Below are positions 1 through 5,576 of a stretch of DNA of 7,977 nt, piece by piece. Position numbers and translations under genes: made by a program. Every line of letters begins with the position of its first letter. The stretch's first letter is position 1. Below the pieces are notes generated by a model. The model was not told where the DNA came from and searched no databases. It saw nothing but the letters and a program-made list of their open reading frames with translations. Source of the DNA: Syntrophorhabdaceae bacterium PtaU1.Bin034 (GTDB lineage Bacteria > Desulfobacterota_G > Syntrophorhabdia > Syntrophorhabdales > WCHB1-27); assembly GCA_002067405.1 (NCBI GenBank), contig MVRP01000190.1:1-7977 (forward strand), in the 5' to 3' direction.

Positions 1-116
1 TGTGCGGCGCCGTCGGTGAGGGTAACCAGCAGCCTGTGTCCTGCAAAGGTAAACCACCACGCCGGACCAATCGGGGGCCGGCTCTCTTTGAAGCCCGGTA
101 TGAAATCATTCGTCAT
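1..116 (-). CDS. nudC: NADH pyrophosphatase (NudC-like Nudix hydrolase), N-terminal fragment, cut by window edge
   Basis: Reading the minus strand from the ATG at 116-114 gives 38 open codons to the window edge. The peptide starts MTNDFIPGF and contains PAWWFTFAGHRLLV. A short N-terminus with an F-I-P-G-F type opening, followed by an aromatic strand W-F-x-F-x-G-x-x-L-L-V, is what I recall from the N-terminal domain of bacterial NAD(+)/NADH diphosphatases. These hydrolyse NADH to NMNH and AMP and can remove NAD caps from RNA. The zinc-ribbon and Nudix box (GX5EX7REUXEEXGU) would lie beyond the left edge, so the catalytic part is not visible. An in-frame TAA lies 27 bases upstream of the ATG, which makes this ATG the first conventional start. 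No clear Shine-Dalgarno precedes it, and a good promoter ends only 10 bases upstream. The gene is divergent from the CPBP protease. Identity rests on a short N-terminal resemblance and is moderate. Confidence 0.62.
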   Translation of the reverse strand, partial: MTNDFIPGFKESRPPIGPAWWFTFAGHRLLVTLTDGAA

Positions 117-126
117 ATCGGCCCAA

Positions 127-155
127 AAAATACCCGGTTAAACGTCAAAAGTCAA
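127..155 (-). promoter_or_regulatory. Putative sigma70-type promoter of the nudC-like gene
   Basis: On the minus strand TTGACT (155-150) and TATTTT (132-127) are separated by exactly 17 bases, a near-consensus -35/-10 pair. Only 10 bases lie between the -10 and the ATG at 116. A start site at the usual distance would therefore give a nearly leaderless message, which fits the missing Shine-Dalgarno. This is inferred from sequence only. Confidence 0.5.
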
Positions 156-243
156 ACTGTCCCCTACAAGGACCCGATGAACGCCGAGAAAACTTCTTTT
201 CCGGCGCGCTTCCCGCCATCTCGCTACGAGCTAACATGAAATG

Positions 244-271
244 TTGCGGAAAAAGATTACTGCACTAAATT
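244..271 (+). promoter_or_regulatory. Weak candidate promoter of the CPBP protease gene
   Basis: TTGCGG (244-249) and TAAATT (266-271) are spaced by 16 bases, each matching 4 of 6 consensus positions. The -10 ends 6 bases before the ATG at 278, so transcription would begin at or next to the start codon. No Shine-Dalgarno is visible upstream of 278, which fits a leaderless message but is weak evidence for one. Confidence 0.25.
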
Positions 272-277
272 AACCTC

Positions 278-1084
278 ATGCAGCAGGAGTCCGGAGTCGG
301 TGCGGAACGGGAAAATGAAAGACTGAGCGGTGTCCGGTTCCTCACGGGCCTGTTCATAATGTTTGTCGCCTTTTATTCTCAGTACCTGCTCGAAGGGCTT
401 GGTCAGGTGCCGGGAATGCTCCTGGTGTACGGTGTACCCTTTGTAGCGGTCAGTCTCATCTACGGGAAGACCATCCTCAAAACAGCATTCAGTCACACGG
501 GACCCGCGTTCAAATTGGGTATCAGTGCCTTCAGCATGTTCGAATTGCTTGGGAGCCTCGTGGGTGTTGTCATCTATTACCTGCTTGTGTACTTCTCCCC
601 GGAGTCGCAGAACCAGGATAGGCAGAGTCCTCTTTTTGACGCTCCATCAAGGTTCGGGTGGGTAATGATGTGGGTTTCAATGATAGTGATCGGACCCGCC
701 GAGGAGTATCTGTTCCGCGGTTTTGTCTACGGCGGTCTCCTCAGCCTATATCACAAGCAGCACTGGTTAGGCCTTGCACTGCTCTCGTCTCTCTTCTTTG
801 CCATAGCGCACATCTATTACGCATTTGCCTATGGGCTTGCATCCCTCGTCGTCTTCTGCGACCTGATGGCCTTTGGCATGGCCATGTGTTTTACCTATTA
901 TTTCTCCGGTGGAAACCTGATCGTCCCTGCCCTGCTCCATGGTTTGTACGATGCGGGAGGTTTTCTGACAGTTGCCGTCTCGCCTTCCGCAGGCACGATC
1001 TTCCGGGGCCTCATGATAGTCGCCGGGGTGATGGTAGCCGTAATCCTTGCCGGACGCTCGCTCAGACAAGCCATATCGACCTGA
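278..1084 (+). CDS. CPBP-family (CAAX protease/bacteriocin-processing) intramembrane metalloprotease
   Basis: This 268-residue, strongly hydrophobic polytopic protein carries the full set of CPBP (Abi/Rce1-type) motifs. They are the EExxxR box AEEYLFRGF with Glu142, Glu143 and Arg147, the FxxxH box FFAIAH with His178, and a third box LLHGLYDAGG with His221 and Asp225. In this family the two Glu and two His residues activate water or bind the metal inside the membrane. Members cleave membrane-associated substrates such as prenylated proteins, bacteriocin precursors or regulators. About seven membrane segments can be seen, the first near residues 21-40. An in-frame TAA at 266-268 makes the ATG at 278 the first possible start. 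The next Met (residue 28) would destroy the first span, so 278 is preferred despite the missing Shine-Dalgarno. The gene is divergent from the nudC-like gene and convergent with a tiny ORF 37 bp downstream. The substrate is unknown. All key residues are present, so it is probably active. Confidence 0.9.
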   Translation: MQQESGVGAERENERLSGVRFLTGLFIMFVAFYSQYLLEGLGQVPGMLLVYGVPFVAVSLIYGKTILKTAFSHTGPAFKLGISAFSMFELLGSLVGVVIYYLLVYFSPESQNQDRQSPLFDAPSRFGWVMMWVSMIVIGPAEEYLFRGFVYGGLLSLYHKQHWLGLALLSSLFFAIAHIYYAFAYGLASLVVFCDLMAFGMAMCFTYYFSGGNLIVPALLHGLYDAGGFLTVAVSPSAGTIFRGLMIVAGVMVAVILAGRSLRQAIST

Positions 1085-1121
1085 CCGGAAAAATGACTTA
1101 CCGGCGTATCGGGAGGCGCCT

Positions 1122-1205
1122 CTATTTGCCCCTCTTCTTTTGTATTCGCCAGAGTATCAGCGCAATTCCCATAATGATCCACACAATAAGGGCTACGATC
1201 TCCAT
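1122..1205 (-). CDS. Small single-span membrane peptide, 27 residues, unknown function
   Basis: This minus-strand ORF (ATG at 1205-1203, TAG at 1124-1122) encodes 27 residues. It begins MEIVALIVW, continues as an unbroken hydrophobic segment to about residue 19 (including W9, G13 and W19), and ends in a basic tail with R20, K23, K24, R25 and K27. That pattern is a classic small one-span inner-membrane peptide with the basic end predicted in the cytoplasm. Two signals support a real gene: a perfect AGGAGG Shine-Dalgarno at 1215-1210, four bases before the ATG, and a good promoter at 1264-1236 that would give a leader of about 24 bases. It converges on the CPBP protease gene, whose stop is 37 bp away. 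I do not recognise the family. Small membrane peptides of this size often bind and tune larger membrane complexes (KdpF and CydX are known examples), but nothing here identifies a partner. No intrinsic terminator is evident between it and the protease gene. Confidence 0.68.
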   Translation of the reverse strand: MEIVALIVWIIMGIALILWRIQKKRGK

Positions 1206-1209
1206 TGTT

Positions 1210-1215
1210 CCTCCT
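1210..1215 (-). promoter_or_regulatory. Shine-Dalgarno AGGAGG of the 27-residue peptide gene
   Basis: AGGAGG on the minus strand (1215-1210) is a full match to the anti-Shine-Dalgarno complement, with a 4-base spacer to the ATG. The spacing is short but usable. It is the main evidence that so short an ORF is translated. Confidence 0.65.
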
Positions 1216-1235
1216 CGATCTGTGGTAGCTTCTGG

Positions 1236-1264
1236 ATCATAGCCCGGTTTTCATATTAACTCAA
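1236..1264 (-). promoter_or_regulatory. Putative sigma70-type promoter of the 27-residue peptide gene
   Basis: TTGAGT (1264-1259) and TATGAT (1241-1236) on the minus strand are separated by 17 bases; the -10 matches 5 of 6 and the -35 matches 4 of 6 consensus bases. The start site would fall near 1229, leaving room for the Shine-Dalgarno at 1215-1210. The ordered promoter, Shine-Dalgarno and ATG make a self-contained expression unit. Confidence 0.55.
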
Positions 1265-1360
1265 CCTAATACCGCACAAAAGACCGCATGCTCTCCGGGT
1301 GACTTCGGGTACATGGTATTCAAAATGACTTGTGAAGTAGATAGTTGCGTCATAATAGTG

Positions 1361-1378
1361 ATAAACTACTTTGTTTAT
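1361..1378. repeat. Inverted repeat with 6-bp arms
   Basis: ATAAAC (1361-1366) and GTTTAT (1373-1378) are perfect reverse complements around a 6-base spacer, TACTTT. The arms are AT-rich and the stem would be weak as RNA, so an operator-type protein site is as likely as a hairpin. No consensus was recognised. Confidence 0.4.
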
Positions 1379-1396
1379 ACGCTAAAAGCATTAGAT

Positions 1397-1410
1397 ATTA
1401 TTATAATAAT
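1397..1410. repeat. 14-bp perfect AT-only palindrome downstream of the kinase gene
   Basis: ATTATTATAATAAT is its own reverse complement. It begins 12 bases past the kinase stop codon as read on the minus strand. It contains no G or C, so it is unlikely to act as an intrinsic terminator. It may be a protein site, an easily melted spot or chance in AT-rich DNA. Confidence 0.4.
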
Positions 1411-1421
1411 TAGAACAGACA

Positions 1422-2594
1422 TTATTCCGGTTGAAATGCAGCCTTTTCTTCAAGATTGAGCGGATACTTCGCTATGAATGTAGTCCCTGATTCGGGAAAG
1501 CTCGTGAACGTCACTTCTCCATTCAGGTATCGCCTGGTGAGCAGCCTCACGCTGTAGGTTCCGAGCCCCCTTCCCGGCCCTTTGGTAGAAAAAGAGCGAT
1601 GAAACACCTGGAGTTGGGCCTCTCGGGGCATACATGCAGGATTGTGCACCCTAAATTCGACGCCATCGGCAGTTCTGCGGCAACCCAGGGTTACGACCTC
1701 ACCTTCCTGCGATGCCTCCAGGGCATTTTTAAGCAGGTTGCCTATGACCCTTCTAAGTAGTGTGGGGTCCGTCGTAAACCTGACAGCCTCGGACTGCGGA
1801 TCGATTAGGATCAGACGACCTTTTGCATCCCCGTGCTCACCGTACTGCAGAACCGCATCCTGAAGGATGCCGGTGCTGACGGTCTGAGCCGGGTTTACCG
1901 AAAGTTCGCCGCTTTCTGCTGCAGTCAGTTGCTTGTGGCCATCAATCTCTTCGATCAACCTCTTGGAAAGGGTATGGATTCTCTCTTTGACCTTCTCGAC
2001 ATCCTCGGTGCGCTTCAACTGCAGCAGTTCGGAAAAGCCTCGAATGGCCCCGGCCGTATTCAGGATATCGTGGAAGAATACACGCTCGAGTACCCTTCTC
2101 CTTTTCTCGTGGCTAATATCGTTAATAGTGAAAACGCAGTATGATTGACCTTCTATCTCGACGGGCGCTGCCCATACCCTGAAGTCCATTACCGCCCCTT
2201 TATCCCTGCTTAATATCCTGCATTCCCGTACGTCCTGGGCGCCATTGTTGCTCGCGAGGATTGCATTGACTGCTCCGCAGGTGCTGCAAAACTCGGTTGT
2301 GCCGCATCCGTGCTCGGTTTCGTCGGCATGAATACAATTCAAGATTTCCCCGGGTCGCAACCCGCAGACCGCGAGCCTGTCCTCTACGCCAAGGAATTCC
2401 AGGAGGGCTTTGTTTGCGAAGACTATTTGCCTTTCTTTATTGATGATGAGGCAAATGTTTGGAATGGCGTCGAGTATCCGGGGAAGGAGTGTTTTGCTCG
2501 ATATATCAAAAAAACTGGCGCGGACCGCGTCCTGCGATTGTCGTTCCGCCGGTGCAAATTTCGTGAATGCCTTGCCTGGTTTTATCTCTCTCAT
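1422..2594 (-). CDS. Orphan soluble PAS-domain sensor histidine kinase with a cysteine cluster
   Basis: The 390-residue protein has no membrane span, so it should act in the cytoplasm. Residues about 35-165 form a PAS sensor domain. Inserted in it is a cysteine pattern C77-x9-C87-x9-C97-x5-C103-x2-C106, which includes HGCGTTEFCSTCG. The phospho-acceptor H box is RVFFHDILNTAG with His175. The N box is NLLKNALEAS with Asn290, and the G2 box is GRGLGTYS near 341-348, following FSTKG. The usual DxGxG (G1) box is replaced by RVHNPACMP around 315-323, where HNP takes the place of Asp-x-Gly. An ATG at 2780 would add 62 residues without recognisable domains and overlap the upstream gene. The start at 2594 is preferred because GGAG lies at 2605-2602 with a 7-base spacer and a good promoter sits just upstream. 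No response regulator is adjacent. The cysteines may bind metal, an Fe-S cluster or act as a redox switch (inference). Confidence 0.85.
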   Translation of the reverse strand: MREIKPGKAFTKFAPAERQSQDAVRASFFDISSKTLLPRILDAIPNICLIINKERQIVFANKALLEFLGVEDRLAVCGLRPGEILNCIHADETEHGCGTTEFCSTCGAVNAILASNNGAQDVRECRILSRDKGAVMDFRVWAAPVEIEGQSYCVFTINDISHEKRRRVLERVFFHDILNTAGAIRGFSELLQLKRTEDVEKVKERIHTLSKRLIEEIDGHKQLTAAESGELSVNPAQTVSTGILQDAVLQYGEHGDAKGRLILIDPQSEAVRFTTDPTLLRRVIGNLLKNALEASQEGEVVTLGCRRTADGVEFRVHNPACMPREAQLQVFHRSFSTKGPGRGLGTYSVRLLTRRYLNGEVTFTSFPESGTTFIAKYPLNLEEKAAFQPE

Positions 2595-2601
2595 GGACGA
2601 T

Positions 2602-2605
2602 CTCC
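2602..2605 (-). promoter_or_regulatory. Shine-Dalgarno deciding the kinase start
   Basis: GGAG on the minus strand (2605-2602) sits 7 bases before the ATG at 2594-2592. This supports the 390-residue form over the 452-residue form. The longer form also has a GGGAG, three bases before its ATG at 2780, but that spacing is tight and the extra residues show no domain. Confidence 0.5.
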
Positions 2606-2623
2606 ACAAAGTATCTTCATAAG

Positions 2624-2651
2624 AATATACAATATGAAGAAGGATTGGCAA
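2624..2651 (-). promoter_or_regulatory. Putative sigma70-type promoter of the histidine kinase gene
   Basis: TTGCCA (2651-2646) and TATATT (2629-2624) on the minus strand are separated by 16 bases, each matching 5 of 6 consensus positions. A start near 2617 gives a leader of about 23 bases containing the GGAG at 2605-2602. The kinase could therefore be expressed independently of the upstream glycosyltransferase gene as well as by read-through. Confidence 0.5.
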
Positions 2652-2733
2652 AGTGGCCTTCAGAATTTGCCCGGGGTAAAGCTCTTTCGTCCTGCTGCCG
2701 GAGCCAGGAAGAGCGGCGGCCTTAAACGCGGCT

Positions 2734-3492
2734 TCACATCCGGTTAAGCGTTTCGTCCGCCAGCCTGTTGATAATGTCATCGTCTCCCGTGAGCTTCATG
2801 CGATGTTTCAGCCTGACGGCCTTCTGTGCTACGGTCTCAGCGGATGAAAAAGGTGATCGGATAAGAGCGGCGAGGAGTAATGATTCGTTTTCGTCCAGTC
2901 TCGAACAACTCTTGTGAAAGACCCTCGCCGATGCTGCCCCCACCCCTCGGAGATAGCCGTGGAAGACTGTCAAATTGAGGTAAGCTTCAAGAATTTCCTC
3001 TTTTGTCCATCGCCTCTCTATGGCCCGGGCGCTGCATATCTGTTCCCACTTCTTGCGAAAGTTTTTGGAAACTCTTCCCTTCTCCGCGCTTTCCTCTAAC
3101 GTGTCCGCCAATTGCATGGTAACGGTATTCCCGTCCCTGTCACTTTTGCCGACAGCACCAAGCACCCCTGCATGCAAGAGGGCGAGAAGGTCAATACCGC
3201 TATGACGCCAGAATCGTATGTCTTCCGCCGCAACTATTGTCTTTACCAAAATGGGGGATATCTCCCGCAGTTCGACCCAGTTGGTTTTGTTGGCGGAGGT
3301 TTTTATCTTTTCCAGAACAGACCCTCTGTTCGCAACGGAAACGGTTTCCGTCAAGCCATATCGGGCCCTGACAGCCTCAAAAGCAGGAGGTGTCCCTTTC
3401 GAAAGTACCCGGTCAAGCACAAGAATGCCGTCAAAAACGAGGAGCGCGAGGCACAGACCGATAAGCACTCTATCTACGATTGCTCTTCTCAT
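2734..3492 (-). CDS. Monofunctional peptidoglycan glycosyltransferase (GT51), PBP1C-like
   Basis: The protein has 252 residues. An N-terminal signal anchor spans about residues 8-27, which places the catalytic domain on the periplasmic face. GT51 motifs follow in order: EDIRFWRHSG (90-99) with the catalytic Glu90, GNTVTMQLA (121-129), RKKWE (146-150), KEEILEAYLN (164-173) and GVGAASARVFHKS (183-195). The domain polymerises lipid II into glycan strands. The wording of the last motifs and the LLLAALIRSPF stretch resemble penicillin-binding protein 1C more than classical MtgA, but no transpeptidase domain follows and the ORF ends cleanly with TGA. The Ser of the usual G-x-S-T motif is replaced by Asn122. 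The start is supported by an AGGAGT Shine-Dalgarno on the minus strand, 5-6 bases before the ATG. It is upstream of, and co-oriented with, the histidine kinase. It could be a shortened PBP1C or a native monofunctional enzyme; the sequence alone cannot decide. Confidence 0.85.
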   Translation of the reverse strand: MRRAIVDRVLIGLCLALLVFDGILVLDRVLSKGTPPAFEAVRARYGLTETVSVANRGSVLEKIKTSANKTNWVELREISPILVKTIVAAEDIRFWRHSGIDLLALLHAGVLGAVGKSDRDGNTVTMQLADTLEESAEKGRVSKNFRKKWEQICSARAIERRWTKEEILEAYLNLTVFHGYLRGVGAASARVFHKSCSRLDENESLLLAALIRSPFSSAETVAQKAVRLKHRMKLTGDDDIINRLADETLNRM

Positions 3493-3555
3493 CTCTACTC
3501 CTGGGTAGTTTTTTTAATGGTTTGCTACTGGTACTTGTAAAGAAAGGCAGCCGTG

Positions 3556-3571
3556 CTGTTCAACATAACAG
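3556..3571. repeat. Short inverted repeat, possible operator half-sites
   Basis: CTGTT (3556-3560) and AACAG (3567-3571) are reverse complements around CAACAT. The site lies 64 bases upstream of the glycosyltransferase start. The arms are short, so chance occurrence is quite possible. Confidence 0.25.
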
Positions 3572-3719
3572 TTTCAAAATACATACCTCATTTAGTAATT
3601 TCAGGCAAGCTAATTTTATAGAAAAAGAATACTTTCTTAACCTGTGCCGTATTAAACCACAGCCGGCAAAAGGCAGAGAATCGTAAAGGTAACCGAATGC
3701 AGCCGCAAAGCCTTGAAAA

Positions 3720-3747
3720 TTGACAAAGCCGGACACCAGAATATCTA
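3720..3747 (+). promoter_or_regulatory. Candidate promoter of the RND efflux operon
   Basis: TTGACA at 3720-3725 is a perfect -35. The best -10 at usable spacing is TATCTA at 3742-3747 (16-base spacer), which matches only 3 of 6 positions, so activation by a regulator would be expected if it is real. It would give a leader of about 140 bases that includes the stem-loop at 3786-3810. Confidence 0.3.
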
Positions 3748-3785
3748 CAAGAGCGTTCGTATCTTTGAGCTACTCTTCCGACGTG

Positions 3786-3810
3786 CGCCCCATGCGAAAG
3801 GTATGGGGCG
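3786..3810 (+). promoter_or_regulatory. Perfect 8-bp stem-loop in the leader of the efflux operon
   Basis: CGCCCCAT (3786-3793) and ATGGGGCG (3803-3810) are exact reverse complements around a 9-base loop. The stem is GC-rich and would be stable as RNA. It lies 83 bases before the outer-membrane factor start. No T run follows, so it is not a standard intrinsic terminator. It could be an operator palindrome or an RNA structure affecting expression. Confidence 0.5.
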
Positions 3811-3893
3811 AGGTAAGTCGTCAGGAACAGACATTCTCCTCGTTACAGAAGGAAGAAGTACGTTTGACCGACCTGCACAAGGGGCTGAACGAT

Positions 3894-5462
3894 ATGATGG
3901 CGAAGCTACTCCTGGCGGCCCTTGCGCTCATCTCTTCTGCCTGCGTAAAAGTCGGTCCGGATTTTGTCCGCCCGGAAGTAGCGGTCTCGCAGAACTGGTT
4001 GGAGGCGGACGATACGCGTATCAGGAACGACGCGGTGGAGTATCGAAATTGGTGGCGTATCTTCAATGACCCGGTCCTGGATCGCCTCATTGACACGGCG
4101 TACCGGCAGAACCTCTCATTGAGAGCCGCCGGCGTAAGGGTTCTTGAAGCCCGCGCACAATTGGGCATCGCAGGGGGGCAGCTTTATCCGCAAACCCAGC
4201 AGGCCTTTGGCTCACTCCAGTACAACAGGGTCAGTGAATATTCCACTTTTTCTTCGTTCGGGAGTACCCTCACCACATACGCACAGGATCAGATAGGGAT
4301 CACGGCGAGCTGGGAAATCGATTTCTGGGGAAAATTCAGGCGAAACATAGAATCTGCCGATGCTCTTTTAATCGCGACTGTTGCCGATTACGACGCTATG
4401 CTGGTGAGTCTCACCGCCGACGTGGCGAGCTCTTATATCTCAATAATGACGCTGCAAAAAAGGGTAGATATTGCGAGACAGAACCTGGAGGCGCAGCAGG
4501 AAAATCTGAAGATCGTGGAAGCACGGCTTCAGGGAGGGACTACCACGCAGAGAGACCTTGAACAGGCGATAACCGTACTGAGCAACACGGAGGCCACGAT
4601 CCCCGTACTCGAAACACAGTTGCAGCAGGCCAAGAATGCCCTTTGCGTGCTCCTTGGCCTTCCTCCCGGCAATCTGACCGATATCTTAAAAGACGCAAAG
4701 GGCATCCCCGTGGCGCCTCCCCAAATAGCAGTGGGCATTCCGGCCGACCTCCTGCGCCGCCGTCCGGACATCAGGAGCGCCGAATACCAGGCAATTGCGC
4801 AGGGAGCGCAGATCGGCGTAGCCAAGGCCGATTTGTTCCCCGCTTTCTCGCTCAACGGCACGTTCGATTTCTCCGCTGTTAACATCGGGGGGGCGAGGCT
4901 CAGCGACATGTTCCGGTGGTCAAGCAGGGAATATGCGTTGGGACCGGCAGCCCAATGGAACATTTTTAATTACGGCAGGATCGCAAATAACGTGAGGCTC
5001 CAGGACGCGCGGTTTCAAGAGCTTCTCATCACCTATCAAAACAGGGTTCTTGCCGCGCAACAGGAAGTTGAGAATGCACTCGTCGGATTCCTGCGTGCTC
5101 AGGAGGCCGCCCGATTCCTCGTCAGGAGCGCAACGGCGGGAAAGGACTCGCTTTCACTTTCGGCCCTTCAGTACCAGGGAGGAACAACGGATTTTACCAC
5201 TGTTTTGACTGCCGAGCAGGCCCTTCTCAGCACACAGGACAATCTGGTCGCTACTCTAGGGAACGTATCGGCCAATCTGGTTGCGGTCTATCGGGCGTTG
5301 GGCGGCGGCTGGCAGATCAGGGAAGGAATGGATCTCATACCTGAAGAGGTGAAAAGGACCATGGCGAACAGGACCGACTGGGGAGATTTGCTCAATCAGG
5401 CAACGTATATGGCACCTACATACAGGGAACGGGGCTCTGCCGTCCGCCTGCCCGACTGGTAG
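3894..5462 (+). CDS. RND efflux outer-membrane factor, OprM/NodT-family lipoprotein
   Basis: The preferred 522-residue product begins MMAKLLLAALALISSAC, a short lipoprotein signal with lipobox Cys17. Residue +2 is Val rather than Asp, which fits outer-membrane sorting. Right after it comes VGPDFVRPEV, the typical mature start of this family. Two OEP (TolC-like) repeats follow. Landmarks are SWEIDFWGKFRRNIESA in the first, IPADLLRRRPDIRSAEY and IGVAKADLFPAFSLNG in the second, and ALGGGW near the end of the fold. These trimeric proteins form the outer-membrane pore and periplasmic tunnel of tripartite exporters. A tail of about 45 residues, including a TDWGDLL stretch, follows GGGW. The start at 3894 is chosen because AAGGGG (3879-3884) sits 9 bases upstream and the lipobox falls at the right distance. 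A TTG start at 3720 would bury the signal peptide. It is the first gene of the operon, unlike mexAB-oprM where the outer-membrane gene is last. Confidence 0.93.
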   Translation: MMAKLLLAALALISSACVKVGPDFVRPEVAVSQNWLEADDTRIRNDAVEYRNWWRIFNDPVLDRLIDTAYRQNLSLRAAGVRVLEARAQLGIAGGQLYPQTQQAFGSLQYNRVSEYSTFSSFGSTLTTYAQDQIGITASWEIDFWGKFRRNIESADALLIATVADYDAMLVSLTADVASSYISIMTLQKRVDIARQNLEAQQENLKIVEARLQGGTTTQRDLEQAITVLSNTEATIPVLETQLQQAKNALCVLLGLPPGNLTDILKDAKGIPVAPPQIAVGIPADLLRRRPDIRSAEYQAIAQGAQIGVAKADLFPAFSLNGTFDFSAVNIGGARLSDMFRWSSREYALGPAAQWNIFNYGRIANNVRLQDARFQELLITYQNRVLAAQQEVENALVGFLRAQEAARFLVRSATAGKDSLSLSALQYQGGTTDFTTVLTAEQALLSTQDNLVATLGNVSANLVAVYRALGGGWQIREGMDLIPEEVKRTMANRTDWGDLLNQATYMAPTYRERGSAVRLPDW

Positions 5463-5576
5463 CCACATCCCTGCCGGCCCCGGTACGGTGAGCCAGTGAC
5501 TTAACGCCTCTTCCTCTTTATGAGGGGACGACGCGAGCCCCAATATATTGAAATGAAAATGTAGGGTGACGAATCC
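5463..5576 (+). other. 114-bp gap inside the efflux operon
   Basis: There is no ORF here and no convincing terminator or promoter. Only short inverted repeats such as CCTC/GAGG around 5513-5525 are visible. The gap is long for an operon but nothing in it clearly separates the transcription of the two genes. Confidence 0.35.

Larger units (their letters stand above)
1265..1421. other. AT-rich intergenic stretch with no recognisable gene
   Basis: No protein-coding potential was found here beyond mini-ORFs of under ten codons. The right half (about 1340-1420) is clearly more AT-rich than the surrounding genes and holds two inverted repeats, listed separately. It lies downstream of the histidine kinase stop and upstream of the small-peptide promoter, so it may contain the kinase's transcription end. 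No GC-rich stem followed by a T run was found. Confidence 0.5.
3493..3893. other. Divergent intergenic region between the glycosyltransferase and the efflux operon
   Basis: These 401 bases contain no convincing gene. The plus-strand frame open from TTG at 3720 runs into the outer-membrane factor, but its first 58 residues have no signal-peptide character and the true start is downstream. A mini-ORF of 8 codons at 3697-3723 has an AAAGGT before it, which is too little to call. The region should hold both divergent promoters and any operator. Seen in it are a 5-bp-arm inverted repeat at 3556-3571, a consensus TTGACA at 3720-3725, and a strong stem-loop at 3786-3810. Confidence 0.5.

Noticed and set aside
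36..239. 67-codon plus-strand ORF at the left end
   Set aside because: It overlaps the nudC-like N-terminus on the opposite strand, which has recognisable family wording, and the plus-strand product shows no domain or Shine-Dalgarno.
1102..1124. GAGGCGCCTC palindrome (1113-1122) as a terminator between the protease and the small peptide genes
   Set aside because: It is a perfect 10-bp palindrome but has no loop and no T run on either side, so it does not fit an intrinsic terminator.
658..1242. 194-codon plus-strand ORF overlapping the protease gene
   Set aside because: It is an alternative-frame reading of the CPBP gene, rich in Arg, Cys and Pro as expected for a shadow frame, and has no recognisable motif.
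2595..2780. 62-residue N-terminal extension of the histidine kinase
   Set aside because: It overlaps the glycosyltransferase gene and has no domain. A better-supported ATG with Shine-Dalgarno and promoter lies at 2594. A GGGAG before 2780 keeps the longer form possible.
3720..3893. 58-residue N-terminal extension of the outer-membrane factor, starting from TTG
   Set aside because: It would place the lipoprotein signal at residues 59-75, where signal peptidase II could not use it normally. The ATG at 3894 has a good ribosome site.
4529..4963. 144-codon minus-strand ORF within the outer-membrane factor gene
   Set aside because: It is antisense to a clearly conserved efflux gene and has low-complexity composition without motifs.
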